This document shows positions 17,365 to 27,243 of a stretch of DNA of 64,000 bases, in pieces; the first letter of the stretch is position 1, and each line of letters opens with the position of its first letter. The stretch is from Vibrio sonorensis (GTDB lineage Bacteria; Pseudomonadota; Gammaproteobacteria; Enterobacterales; Vibrionaceae). A program made the position numbers and the translations under genes. The stretch spans positions 186,001 to 250,000 of the forward strand of contig NZ_LJJE01000063.1 of the NCBI RefSeq assembly GCF_001854765.1, given 5' to 3'. The notes beneath the pieces are model-generated. The model was not told the origin of the DNA. It worked only from the letters and a program-made list of their open reading frames with translations, and searched no databases.

Positions 17365-18380
17365 TTAACATATACGAGGCATAGGCTCGGTTATTGGAAG
17401 CTCTAGAGGACGACTTGCCCCTAAAGCGTTGTTAACTACAATGCGGCCGCTTGAGTTTACCGAACCGATTATGGCGGCACTTCTACCTATGTCAGTGTTT
17501 TTTATCGCTTGTAAAGCGGCTTGGCTATCTTGTTTGGAGACGATAGCAATAAGTTTTCCTTCATTGGCAAAGTTGATAGGGTCCAAGCCTAAAAGTTCGC
17601 AAACACCTTGGACTTCTTGATTGATTGGAAGTGAGCTCTCTTCCAGAGTAAAACCACACTCTGAAACAGTGGCAAACTCATGCAAGACAGCTGTCACCCC
17701 GCCACGAGTAGCGTCGCGCAGCGCCCTTACACCATTTAGTGGTAGTAACGCATCTACAATAGGATAGAGGCAATCGCAATCGCTAACCAGATGACCATCG
17801 AGACCAAGGTTTTCTCTAATGTTGAGAAGGGCGGCACCGTGATCCCCAAGGGTTCCGGATACTATAATTACGTCATCTGGCTGGATCTGTTTTGCACCCC
17901 AATTAATAGAGTCGGGGATGACCCCAATGCCACATGTGTTTATAAAGAGTTTGTCGACTTTTCCTCTTGGAGCCACCTTAGTGTCACCAGTAACGATTTG
18001 GACTCCTGCTTGCTTTGCGGTTTGTGCCATAGAAACAACAATTGCCTCTAATTGCTCAAAAGGGAGCCCTTCTTCGATGATAAAGCTAGCGGATAAGTAG
18101 AGTGGCTTGGCACCACTCATCGCTATATCATTGACCGTGCCACAAACCGAAAGGTGGCCAATATTTCCTCCCGGAAAGAAGATAGGCTCGACAATGTAAG
18201 AGTCGGTAGAAAATGCGAGTTGGCACCCTAACGAAGTGAGAGATGTCAAGTTCACTCTGGCCTGATCTTCAAGTGTTAAAAGCGTTGGATTTGAAAAATG
18301 GCGAATAAATAGCGAGCAATTAGCTCTTGCATCATTTTTCCGCCGCTACCATGAGCTAAAGTTATTTTGTTTTGCTTCAT
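17365..18380 (-). pseudogene. hypE: HypE, hydrogenase cyanide-ligand synthesis, frame broken near 18302
   Basis: HypE converts the carbamoylated C-terminal cysteine to thiocyanate using ATP and donates CN to iron on HypC-HypD. The N-terminus MKQNKITLAHGSGGKMMQEL starts at 18380, overlapping the hypD stop (TAATG). A second frame gives FSNPTLLTLEDQAR and then the AIRS-type body (VEPIFFPGGNIGHLSVCGTV, DATRGGVTAVLHE), ending in EPMPRIC with the essential C-terminal cysteine. One added base near GCCATTTTTC joins the frames. The whole would be about 338 residues, normal for HypE. Confidence 0.88.
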
Positions 18381-19513
18381 TATTTGTAGTCCCCGTGATA
18401 GCCGGATGCATCTGGTTGATAAGCGTAGTAGGCTGCGCATGCTCCTTCGGAAGAGACCATTAAGGCGCTTATAGGATGTGAGGGAGTACATTTGTTAGCA
18501 AAGAGACCACATAGATTAGGTTTACAACGCCCTGATAACACATCACCGCAACGGCTTTCTACAATGTCACTGTCGTTAAAATTGCTGGTTTTAAAGCGCT
18601 GTTCTGCATCAAAATTTGCATATTGTTGGCTAAGCTGAATTCTCGAATTTTCTATTACACCTATACCGCGCCACTCACATGAACCTTGAGCAGTAAATAC
18701 CTCATCTATCGCTTTTAGTGCGGTTTGTCGCCCATGAGTTTCTACCACTCTAGAATACTGATTTTCTAACTCACACTTATCTTCTATAAATTGGCGGAGA
18801 AGCATCAATAGGGCTTGCAGCATATCTGATGGTTCAAAGCCAGTAACGACACTGGGTTTGTGGTAGTCGTCGATCAAGGACAAAAAGGGCGGTGTTCCGG
18901 TGATCATGATTAGGTGGCCGGGTAAAAGAAATCCATCGATCGCAATATCGTTTCGATTTAACAGGGTCTTAAGTGTTGGCATCAAGGTGATGTGTTGACA
19001 AAAAACAGTTAAGTTTTCAACGCTGTAGCGTTTTGCTTGCTGAAGCGTAATCGCAGTGGCAGGGAGGGTGGTTTCAAATCCCAACGCAAAAAAGATGACT
19101 TGCTTATCGGGGTGGTCTGTCGCCAGCCGCAGAGCATCGCTAGGAGAATATACTATACGAACATCACAGCCATCAGCGCGTGCGTCATATAGTGAACCCA
19201 TACTGGAAGGTACGCGCATCGCGTCTCCAAAAGTAGTCAAAATAACATTGGGTTGCTTAGCTAGTTCTATGCATTGTGCGATTCGCGTACTGGGTAATAC
19301 ACACACTGGGCAACCTGGCCCGTGAATAAACTCTATCTCATTGGGCAATAGCTGTAACAAGCCATATTTGAACAAGGTGTGGGTATGACCTCCGCACACT
19401 TCCATTATTTGGAGAGGTTTTTTTTCGGGTTCAATCTGCGCTAAAGTCGCTTTGATAGCTCTAATGAGGCTGCTAAGCATGGTTGGGTCACGAAAGTTAG
19501 TTAGAAAATTCAC
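18380..19513 (-). CDS. hypD: HypD, hydrogenase Fe(CN)2CO assembly scaffold
   Basis: HypD is the [4Fe-4S] scaffold which, with HypC, assembles the Fe(CN)2CO group. Conserved motifs are EVCGGHTHTLFKYG, IEFIHGPGCPVCVLP, GFEPSDML and SRCGDVLSGRCKPNLCGLF near the C-terminus. The start is taken as GTG at 19513 (NFLTNFRDP), which overlaps the hypC stop as GTGA and follows a G-rich ribosome-binding site; an upstream GTG would add six residues. Length is about 377, as expected. Confidence 0.93.
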   Translation of the reverse strand: MNFLTNFRDPTMLSSLIRAIKATLAQIEPEKKPLQIMEVCGGHTHTLFKYGLLQLLPNEIEFIHGPGCPVCVLPSTRIAQCIELAKQPNVILTTFGDAMRVPSSMGSLYDARADGCDVRIVYSPSDALRLATDHPDKQVIFFALGFETTLPATAITLQQAKRYSVENLTVFCQHITLMPTLKTLLNRNDIAIDGFLLPGHLIMITGTPPFLSLIDDYHKPSVVTGFEPSDMLQALLMLLRQFIEDKCELENQYSRVVETHGRQTALKAIDEVFTAQGSCEWRGIGVIENSRIQLSQQYANFDAEQRFKTSNFNDSDIVESRCGDVLSGRCKPNLCGLFANKCTPSHPISALMVSSEGACAAYYAYQPDASGYHGDYK

Positions 19514-19772
19514 TTTTTCACCCCCATGCACGTTTGGTACTCGGCCTCTAATTCCTTCAGTGCTTGAAGGTTTTTCTCTGCTGCTTCCTGATTAATAACA
19601 CACATAGCGAAGCCGACGTGAACTAGAACCAACATCCGAGCAAGTCGTCTAAGGGGAGGTCGGCAATGCAAGTCAGGCTTACTTCACGACGAACTCCGCA
19701 GGTTTCCACTAAACCAATTTGGTTTATGGGGTCTACTATCTTGACCACTTTGGCAGGCACACCTAAACACAT
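19510..19772 (-). pseudogene. hypC: HypC, hydrogenase maturation chaperone, frame broken near 19628
   Basis: The frame starts MCLGVPAKVVKIVDP, the HypC signature with the essential Cys2. It reads DDLLGCWF and then a stop. One added G (TGGTTCTAG to TGGGTTCTA) continues it as WVLVHVGFAMCVINQEAAEK, exactly the conserved HypC C-terminal half, and it ends at the TGA overlapping hypD. HypC carries the Fe(CN)2CO group from HypD to the large-subunit precursor. AAGGAA precedes the start. Confidence 0.88.
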
Positions 19773-19776
19773 TGCG

Positions 19777-20703
19777 CTATTCCTTACCGTGCGAATATTG
19801 ATCAAGCCAATTTAACCATTGCTCCATACCTTCACCACTTTTGGCGGAGAGTAAAATCGTTTGGATATCTGGGTTGACCCTTTGTGCATTGGCGATGCAA
19901 GTGTCGGAGTTAAAATCAAGGTGTGGAAGTAAGTCGATTTTATTGATAATCATTAGCTGTGCATTGGCGAAAACATCTGGATATTTTAGCGGCTTGTCTT
20001 CTCCTTCCGTGGTAGAAAGAATGACAACTTTGTGTGTTTCTCCTAAATCAAAAGCAGCAGGGCAAACTAGATTTCCGACGTTTTCAATAAAAAGGGTACT
20101 TACTGCCGTGAAATCAAAATTTGTAATGGCTTTTGAAACCATGTCTGCATCGAGGTGACAGCCTTTACCAGTATTGATTTGTACCGCTGGCGTGCCAGTG
20201 GCACGTATTCGATCTGCGTCATTACTGGTCTGTTGATCTCCCTCAATGACGGCACATGTTTGAGGTCCAAGTCGAAGTAGTGTTTCGGTAAGCAATGAGG
20301 TTTTACCAGCTCCTGGGCTAGATAAGAGATTAAAAGTATTAACCTTATTACTCACTAGAAAGGCTCGGTTTTTGCTAGCAATAGCATCATTTTTTGCATG
20401 AATATCTTGTTCGATTTGCACCATTCGAGATTGGCTCAACCCTGATGCGTGAGAATGTTCAGAGCTTTGCGTCATCGCAGGGTTTGAAGTTGATTCAGAC
20501 CCTTTTGGATTAGTGTGGGTAGAGTTAAAAGACCTATCTGCATTGTAATTGCCATCTAAGTGGTAGTGGATCGAAACTGGTGCGTGATAATGATGGTAGA
20601 CTAACTTTTCATATCTAGAGTGGTGACGTGGGGCATCGTGAGAATGAATCTGCTGCTTGTCTATAAGCACAGTGCTGTTGGCACATCCGCAAGTTGTACA
20701 CAT
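19777..20703 (-). CDS. hypB: HypB, nickel-inserting GTPase with histidine-rich N-terminus
   Basis: HypB (308 residues) delivers nickel with HypA in a GTP-dependent step. The N-terminus [10 protein letters not shown] has the high-affinity nickel motif. Residues 20-48 contain many histidines ([19 protein letters not shown]), like the nickel-storing HypB of rhizobia. A polar Ser/Thr/Asn linker follows, and then the GTPase domain with Walker [10 protein letters not shown] at 128-136, VIEGD and NKIDLLPH. The start overlaps the hypA stop (TAATG). Confidence 0.95.
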   Translation of the reverse strand: MCTTCGCANSTVLIDKQQIHSHDAPRHHSRYEKLVYHHYHAPVSIHYHLDGNYNADRSFNSTHTNPKGSESTSNPAMTQSSEHSHASGLSQSRMVQIEQDIHAKNDAIASKNRAFLVSNKVNTFNLLSSPGAGKTSLLTETLLRLGPQTCAVIEGDQQTSNDADRIRATGTPAVQINTGKGCHLDADMVSKAITNFDFTAVSTLFIENVGNLVCPAAFDLGETHKVVILSTTEGEDKPLKYPDVFANAQLMIINKIDLLPHLDFNSDTCIANAQRVNPDIQTILLSAKSGEGMEQWLNWLDQYSHGKE

Positions 20704-21044
20704 TAGAACACCTCCAATTGTTTGATTTTAAATCCTGAATCACCTTGGTATTTGAGATGGAAACCTTGGCATCTAGGGCACGGGATAAAACGATCACTCA
20801 CAAAGACGATTGTTGAACAATCAAAGCACCAAGCTTGTCCATCAACTTTATTGATTATTAGTTGTGCGCCTTCTGCAAGGCTGCCTTTGCACACCACATC
20901 AAAACAAAATTTGAGGGCGTGAGACTCAATGCATGAAGAGGGGGTAATATCGATAAACACGGTTTTAACGCGACTGTACTGCTCTGTTACAGCCTGTTCT
21001 TCCAGCAATTGCAAAAGGCTTTCACAAAGTGACATTTCATGCAT
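20703..21044 (-). CDS. hypA: HypA, nickel metallochaperone
   Basis: HypA (113 residues) binds nickel through the N-terminal MHE motif and hands it to the hydrogenase large subunit together with HypB. The zinc site is CFDC...CPRC near the C-terminus. The start at 21044 gives [10 protein letters not shown], required for nickel binding; the longer reading from 21065 would bury it. The start lies within the 3' end of hupK (8-base overlap). Confidence 0.94.
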   Translation of the reverse strand: MHEMSLCESLLQLLEEQAVTEQYSRVKTVFIDITPSSCIESHALKFCFDVVCKGSLAEGAQLIINKVDGQAWCFDCSTIVFVSDRFIPCPRCQGFHLKYQGDSGFKIKQLEVF

Positions 21045-22103
21045 GATAGTTGTCCATTTCAGCACCTTCGATTGTCACACGGAACTCAACGCAGGGGTCG
21101 ATGGCTCTGATGAGCATACTTACCCATAACGGGTTGTTTTGAGGTAGTGTTTGTCCGAGTAGTGAGTGGTATAGCAGACCTTTTCGGGAAAAGTGACGAT
21201 CGGTAGGGGCGCTAATTTTATAGTCTGTTACCTTACCTTGTGCGACATGTACTTGATGGGTTAAAAGGCCTCTGGCCGTTAATGCAGTTCCTCTGTTTGG
21301 CGGAGTAGCAATGGATGGGTCCAGTATAGCTTTGGCTGTTTCGAGCAGAGAGATAGGACTCTTGTGGCTAACCCATTTCCCCACCTTTTACTTGCTTGGT
21401 CGATGAGTAGATGACGTGTTCGTGTCATACAAGTTGAGTCTTCTACGTTATCAGCTAGCTTTGCAGCGCCAAAGCTTGCCACGTCAGGTTGGGTAAGTTG
21501 CTGGAATAGCCTTGGATAAGGAAAGTCACTTCCTATCCATTGCATGAGCTGATCCCAGTCTTTTATACCAGCAAAAGAACTCGGTCTTATTCCATAGAGC
21601 TTGGTTAACAGTTGGTCGATTTCGGGCCGTATATGTTCAATATCTTTGGAAGCAAGGGAGGGGGTTATCTCGTCTTGCTTTGGGGTGTCAGGCCGACTAC
21701 TCGATAATGGATGCAAGAGCTTTGCAATGCTGATAGTGAATCTTTCAATATTTGGATGAGGAGTGAGTAACTCTGACATTTGCCAAAGCTGCCAAGTATG
21801 TTCTTTAAGCCATTCCAGAGTGCACCGCTGAGCCATAACAAAAAGTTGTTGATGGGAAAAGAACTCTTGCTTAACGACAGCGAAAGTTCCAGAGGATGCG
21901 CATAGATGAGATTGAGCGCATAGAGTAAATAACTGCGAAATTTTTTTAGCTACCTGCTCTTCTGTTAAACCGATAAACAGCCTGCTTGTGGGCAGTATCC
22001 GGTAGTTTTCTATGTCGATAGATGTAATCGTGTTACTAGAATCAACAATAAGATGAACTTGGATGTTGTTACGCGGTAAGGTGATTTCGTTATCGATATT
22101 CAT
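21037..22103 (-). pseudogene. hupK: HupK-like hydrogenase maturation scaffold, frame broken near 21375
   Basis: The N-terminal frame (21279-22103) and the C-terminal frame (21037-21384) together give about 355 residues, matching HupK, a maturation protein distantly related to hydrogenase large subunits. The end LWVSMLIRAIDPCVEFRVTI mimics the DPCxxC region of large subunits but keeps only one cysteine. The region RGTALTARGLLTHQV is also large-subunit-like. One added base near TGGGGAAATGGG restores a single frame. HupK with HupF is known from hydrogenases matured in the presence of oxygen. Confidence 0.75.
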
Positions 22104-22586
22104 TCAGCTTACCACCGGATTATTGTGTTGACCGTTTAGCAATCTGCGCCTTGACGGGTTTTCAAGCGTATGGTCTGAAACGTTAATAGCGGTTACTAAG
22201 TGGCGTATATCTCTTGTTAGTTGCTTTCCTTGTTCCATACTGGACAGGTTTCCAACCGGAGAAAGCAGTGAACAAGACAAGTATGTTCCTAAGGTGTCCA
22301 TTTCTCCGGCGACAAAGGTATAAATTCCAGACGGAAGCGTTAAAGTGACTTTTTGTCCTACTTGCATTGTGCGCCACTGACGGTTTGGTCCGGGTAGTAA
22401 CAATAAGCTTAATGTCCAAGGCGTTAGTAAGACCCCTAGCCAATCTTCCTCGAAAATCTCAAAGCCATGTGCAACGACGCTTATGTTTGGGTTACAAAAT
22501 GGAAGTTCGACCATTTGTTGTTGCCACACAGAATGGAAAGCGCGCTCAACGATAGCTGCTGGGTTATGAATAAAGGTGTTTGGCAC
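22104..22586 (-). CDS. hybE: HybE/HupJ family hydrogenase assembly chaperone
   Basis: The 160-residue protein has the HybE pattern: VVAHGFEIFEEDWLGVLLTP, SLLLLPGPNRQW and LPSGIYTFVAGEMDTLGTYLSC. E. coli HybE is needed to assemble hydrogenase 2 and coordinates small- and large-subunit maturation before Tat export. It overlaps hupF by 23 bases and is followed at once by hupK. Confidence 0.88.
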   Translation of the reverse strand: MPNTFIHNPAAIVERAFHSVWQQQMVELPFCNPNISVVAHGFEIFEEDWLGVLLTPWTLSLLLLPGPNRQWRTMQVGQKVTLTLPSGIYTFVAGEMDTLGTYLSCSLLSPVGNLSSMEQGKQLTRDIRHLVTAINVSDHTLENPSRRRLLNGQHNNPVVS

Positions 22587-22821
22587 GACTCATATCTCCA
22601 TTTTTTATGGCATCGATGATAGCGATTGCTTCAAGAGCTTGTTGTTGGGGTAATATTTCACATGCAAAGCCACCTAGCTGTATAAGCAAATAATCGCCTT
22701 GGTTTACTTGCTTATCTAATAGGGTCAGATTGACAGTGAAGGTTTGTCCCCTCTGCCGAACGGTCGCGGTAAGAGTGTTGTTTGAAACGGAAACAACTTG
22801 TGCGGGTACGCCTAAACACAT
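22564..22821 (-). CDS. hupF: HypC/HupF family hydrogenase chaperone (second HypC paralogue)
   Basis: The 85-residue protein starts MCLGVPAQVVSVSNN with the essential Cys2 of the HypC family. Its position between the protease gene and hybE, and its divergence from the other HypC at 19510, fit HupF or HybG, the paralogue that attends the large subunit. Rhizobial HupF protects the immature large subunit from oxygen. It overlaps hybD by 10 bases. Confidence 0.85.
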   Translation of the reverse strand: MCLGVPAQVVSVSNNTLTATVRQRGQTFTVNLTLLDKQVNQGDYLLIQLGGFACEILPQQQALEAIAIIDAIKNGDMSRAKHLYS

Positions 22822-23312
22822 GGGCTGACTCGCTTACTTGTTGGATGTATACCTATCTCGATTAAGTAGCTGATGACTTTTTCAATCATTGTTGGCAGCG
22901 CTTGCTTTACAACTTTGCTCATTTCAAGGCCGGGAGAGGTATCTGCTGGAACGATACCAACAAGAAACTGATGCTTTGGGGATTCGTCCAATAGTTTGAG
23001 CGCTCCTAATAGATCAGATAACCCCAATTGATGGGGAGAGATTTTGGTACTCAACATCGCAGGTATTTCGTCATTGTGGAGAGTAATTACGCTACCCGCA
23101 GGCCCGCCCGTTAACACAGCATCAACGAAAATGACGTATTCCCTTTTGGATAGCCAGTCCAGCAACTCCATCCCAGCTGTCCCTCCGTCTACAATTTCTA
23201 CTTGATCGTTGTTCTGATATCTCTCTGCTAGTAGGTTGACTGCATGAATACCTACTGATTCATCACGAAGTAGTAAATTGCCTATTCCAAGTATCAGTAC
23301 TTTCATAGTCAT
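22812..23312 (-). CDS. hybD: Hydrogenase maturation endopeptidase HybD/HupD
   Basis: This nickel-sensing protease removes the C-terminal peptide of the large subunit after nickel insertion. LILGIGNLLLRDESVGIHA contains the first nickel-binding acidic residue, and EIVDGGTAGMELLDW the second; a His is in the ISPHQLGLSDLL motif. The start at 23312 (MTMKVLIL) is chosen for its distance from AAGGTG; a GTG four codons upstream is possible. Its substrate is the adjacent HybC, whose C-terminus shows the matching cleavage motif. Confidence 0.92.
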   Translation of the reverse strand: MTMKVLILGIGNLLLRDESVGIHAVNLLAERYQNNDQVEIVDGGTAGMELLDWLSKREYVIFVDAVLTGGPAGSVITLHNDEIPAMLSTKISPHQLGLSDLLGALKLLDESPKHQFLVGIVPADTSPGLEMSKVVKQALPTMIEKVISYLIEIGIHPTSKRVSPCV

Positions 23313-23339
23313 GTTCGTTTTCACCTTAACTGCATCAAA

Positions 23340-25039
23340 TTAGAGTATTTTGACTTGGGTTACTCCTTGGCCTCGGGTATCAACTATATGGACGGCGCAA
23401 GACATACAAGGTCGAAAGAGTGAATGGTTCGGATGACTTCTAGTGGCCTTTTGGGATCTGCAATGGGCGTTCCTATTAGAGATTGTTCATAAGGTCCCAT
23501 TTGGTCTTTGCTATTGCGGGGTCCTGAGTTCCACGTAGATGGTACGACAGCCTGATAGTTCTCAATCTTTCCATCTTTAATCACTATCCAGTGAGAAAGT
23601 AGGCCTCGCGGCGCTTCGTGAAAACCAACTCCTTTAACAACTCCTGATGGAAACACGGGTTTGATATAAGTAGAGGTATCACCGGATTTTATATTGTCGA
23701 CTAACGCTTGCCACTCAACAGACATGTGATCTTTTAGCACCGCACATCGCACGGCTCTTGCGGCGTGTCGGCCTAAGGTGGAGTGAAGTTGGCTTAGTTC
23801 GATGCGTTTTCCTGTCAAGTTTTCTAAGGTGTTAAGAAAGCCTGTTAGGTGTCGGCTTGTTGCTTTATCTCCGGCGGCTACTGCGCATAGTACTTGTGCC
23901 AGTGGGCCAACTTGCGTAGCTTGACCATAAAACGTGGGCGCTTTTACCCATGAGTATTTGCCTTTGTCTTCAAACCCAGTGTAATGAGGATTAGTCTGGC
24001 CTTCCCATGGATGAAATGGGCCTTCTTCGGTATACCAAGCGTGTTTATTACTCTCTTCAACGCCTTGAATAACAAACGGATCGTCATGGGTAGATATTGG
24101 ACGGAATGTGCTTAGATCGCCATTCTCTAAATATCCACCAGGCATTAGGAAACTACCTCCCTGACTATCAGTTGGTAGCTCAGGAATCGATAAGTAGTTC
24201 GTGACACCTTGACCAATAGAGAGCCATTCTGGGTAGTGAGCAGCAACAATGGCCACATCCACCTTGTATACTTGCTCTATAAAGGCATCAAGTTGATCGA
24301 TAAACGATTTTATATACATCAATCTTTCATGATTGAGAACGCCTTGTGAATCTAAGTTGATGGGGTTAGCTACGCCACCGACAGCCAAATTTTGGATATG
24401 CGGTGACTTTCCACCCAAAATGGCAACAATTCGGTTGGCGTTACGCTGGTATTCTAAGGCTTGAAGATAGTGAGCAACGGCGATCAAGTTTACTTCGGGC
24501 GAAAGCTTCATTGCTTTGTGGCCCCAGTAGCCATTGGCGAATATCCCTAATTGCCCACTGTCTACTAAGTCTTTTATTTTGCCTTTTACTTTTTTGAACT
24601 CATTTGCGGAATTTAAAGGCCAATTTGAATGGGGAGCACAAATTTGTTCGCATTTTAGAGGATCAGCCTGTAATGCAGAAACGACGTCAACCCAATCGAG
24701 AGCGGAGAGTTGATAAAAGTGTACAATATTGTCATGAATGCCATGAGCAGCGACAATGAGATTGCGAATATGCTGTGCATTTTCGGGAACATCCAAGCCG
24801 AGAGCATTTTCGACTGAACGGACTGAGGCTATGGCGTGAACCGTCGTGCACACACCACAAATACGCTGTACAAATGCCCATGCGTCTCTAGGATCTGTGC
24901 CTTTGAGTATCTCTTCCATTCCTCGCCACATGGTACCGGAAGACCAAGCATTTACGACTTTTCCTTCTTCGATTTCACAATCGATGCGCAAATGACCTTC
25001 AATACGAGTGACAGGGTCGATACTTATACGTTGGCTCAT
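23340..25039 (-). pseudogene. hybC: [NiFe]-hydrogenase large subunit HybC, frame broken near 23417
   Basis: This catalytic subunit carries the Ni-Fe site. The N-terminal ligand motif RICGVCTTVH has Cys61 and Cys64. The frame as given ends ...HSFDLVCLAPSI, losing the second ligand pair. Adding one C (GACCTT to GACCCTT) yields DPCMSCAVH and a 15-residue tail ending KIL with TAA at 23340. That is the complete ligand motif and the peptide removed by HybD after the histidine. Length would be about 565 residues, as for HybC. The start overlaps the hybB stop (ATGA). Confidence 0.93.
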
Positions 25040-26267
25040 TGTTCACCTCTTGCTGTTACATTTTTTCGCTTGGGCTCTTGTTCATTTAGAGGCGTTGTTT
25101 TTTCCAATACCTCTCTATGAACTCGATCAAGTGCTAGGACGGGTAGATAGCGAATTAACAAAATATAGGCGGCAACCTGAAGCACAATTAGACCTGCTGA
25201 TATAGTCAGTTCTAATGCGCTAGGGAAGTATTGGTAGCCGTCACCCGGAAGGTAACCCATTGTAGAAAGGTTCATTCGCCATAATGATGATCCCACCATC
25301 ATGGAGGTTGCCCCGATAAATAGCCAACGTGCGTCTTTGCGCAAGGCATCCCAATGAAAAATGATGAGTGGGAAACAGAGCAATAGAATTTCTGACCAAA
25401 ACATCAAAGCGTAAAAGTCGAAATTAGTTAGGTAACTCACTTTGTTGTTGAGGACGAGTTCGCCATATCTGAGAATGATAAACAGCACCAAAAAAAGGTG
25501 AGCAACTTGTGTTAGTCGATAGAACAAGTGCGAGCTGTCTTCCATCCCTTGATCATGCAGTCCTGCTTGAGTAAGCGCGCCAATATAAACCACGATAGAC
25601 AATCCCATAATGGCGGCAGTGATTAATGAAAGCACGGGCAGCAGTTCATAGCTTTGCCATAGCGGATGTATTTTGTGCCCCGCAAGAATAAACAGTGAAC
25701 CCATTGAAGACTGATGCATCATAGGGAGCAGCAAACCTAGCGCAATAGCGATATACATGACTTTGTTTAACTTAGCCAAAGTCGCTTTAGCGCCAAACTT
25801 CTCAAAAATAGACGGGGCGAACTCAATAGCGAGCACGCCGATATAGATGGTCATGCACACTGCTGTTTCAAACAAGACGGAATTTATGTTGAACTGTCCG
25901 GGAACGAAAAAATAAGGGATGTTTAAATAGCGACCCAAATCAATTGTGATTGAAAGTCCTCCTAAGCCATAACCAAACAGACTTGTTAATAAAGCGGGTC
26001 GAACCAGAGGATGATAAGCGCCACGGTTAAAAAAGTAGACTAACCATGCCAATGCCCAACCGCCGCTAGCTAGACCAGTACCCACCAATAAGTTGAAGCT
26101 TTTTAAAACTCCCCATGCGTAACCCCCATTTAGGCAGAAACCGAACCGATACCATAGAACATTCGATAGGTGATAACGCCAATACTGATAGCAATAATTG
26201 CGATGAAAAGAATTACTTTTGGCGTAAAAAGCTTGCCACCTAAGGGCTGTGAAGGAGAGTGACTCAT
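25036..26267 (-). pseudogene. hybB: Hydrogenase membrane subunit HybB (NrfD family), frame broken near 26131
   Basis: HybB is the multi-TM quinone-reactive membrane subunit of Hyd-2-type hydrogenases. The N-terminal frame from ATG 26267 reads MSHSPSQPLGGKLF and the first TM helix, ending GIGSVSA then TAA. One added base (GCCTAAAT to GCCCTAAAT) continues LNGGYAWGVLKSFNLLVGTG, matching E. coli HybB at this site. The rest (GGLSITIDLGRYLNIPYFF, ILLIRYLPVLAL) is open. The start overlaps the hybA stop (ATGA). Expected length is about 410 residues. Confidence 0.92.
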
Positions 26268-27241
26268 TGGTTATCCTCCGCGTTTCGCTGTTCCTGATCT
26301 GTTATGTTTTTTCGAGTTCTTAGCAGAAAAGCGCCAAATAAAGCCATTGGAAGTACCATTCCTTTGTAGAGACTATGCTGCATTGTTTCAGCTCTTGCGC
26401 CGACGGCTCTGTTGGAGAGTTCTGGTAATCCAATGTTTTGGAAAGGTACGCCACTGATGACCAACACTTGAGTACCACCACCATCATGCTCACCAAATAC
26501 ATAATTTTCATAACTGGGAACCTGAGAGCGGTGCGTGTCACCACTGTCTAGGGTTTGCAGTGGATAGAGATAATCAGAACCTGCCTCTAGCAATAAACGA
26601 CGTTTAGCTTCACTTAGAAGTTGTGACCTTTTGCCGTAAATTACCGCGCCAGTCGGGCAGGCTTCAACACATCCAGGTAACAGACCTTGATTAAGCCGTT
26701 CAACCCCTTGTTGATTACAGAACTGACATTTTTGGATTTGTCCGTATATATCTAGATATTCGTATTGCGGGACGTTATAAGGGCAGGCGACCATGCAATA
26801 GCGGCAAGCTACGCAATACTCCTTGTGATGACTGACGATACCGGAAATGGGATCTTTGGTCATTGCTGAAACCGGACAAGCAGAAACGCAATCAGGGTCA
26901 ACACAGTGCATGCATTGCCTTTTTATGTACGCATATCCGTTATCAAGCTGATCCTTGTTCTCTCCAGTTCCTGCATCCCACACTTGAATAACATTATGAG
27001 TGTGAATAGAAAGCTTACTGTTTATGGATGAAGTCTCGGACTCTGGGCTTGCTTCTAAGTGGTTCACTTCTTGACACTTAAAAACACAAGCCTGACAGCC
27101 AATACAGAGTGTAGAGTCGTACAACATTCCGATGGCATCTGGAGAAGGGCTATGATTTGGTCGAGCATGAGACTTGTTTGTTCCAATCATCATTGCAGAA
27201 CACGAGCCAACAGCATTGGTGAGAAATTGACGACGATCCAT
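26264..27241 (-). CDS. hybA: Hydrogenase iron-sulfur subunit HybA
   Basis: This 325-residue periplasmic electron-transfer protein has a Tat-like leader (MDRRQFLTNAVG). It carries four 4Fe-4S cysteine clusters (CIGCQACVFKC, CMHCVDPDCVSAC, CVACRYCMVAC, and CQFCNQQ with CVEACPTGA) and a C-terminal hydrophobic anchor (VLPMALFGAFLL). It passes electrons from HybO to HybB. Gene order hybO-hybA-hybB-hybC is that of E. coli hydrogenase 2. Confidence 0.94.
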   Translation of the reverse strand: MDRRQFLTNAVGSCSAMMIGTNKSHARPNHSPSPDAIGMLYDSTLCIGCQACVFKCQEVNHLEASPESETSSINSKLSIHTHNVIQVWDAGTGENKDQLDNGYAYIKRQCMHCVDPDCVSACPVSAMTKDPISGIVSHHKEYCVACRYCMVACPYNVPQYEYLDIYGQIQKCQFCNQQGVERLNQGLLPGCVEACPTGAVIYGKRSQLLSEAKRRLLLEAGSDYLYPLQTLDSGDTHRSQVPSYENYVFGEHDGGGTQVLVISGVPFQNIGLPELSNRAVGARAETMQHSLYKGMVLPMALFGAFLLRTRKNITDQEQRNAEDNQ

Positions 27242-27243
27242 AG

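Noticed and set aside
18276..18491. Separate small gene at the start of hypE
   Set aside because: Its last 35 residues are the HypE N-terminus and the rest is an out-of-frame reading of hypD; it is explained by the hypE frameshift.
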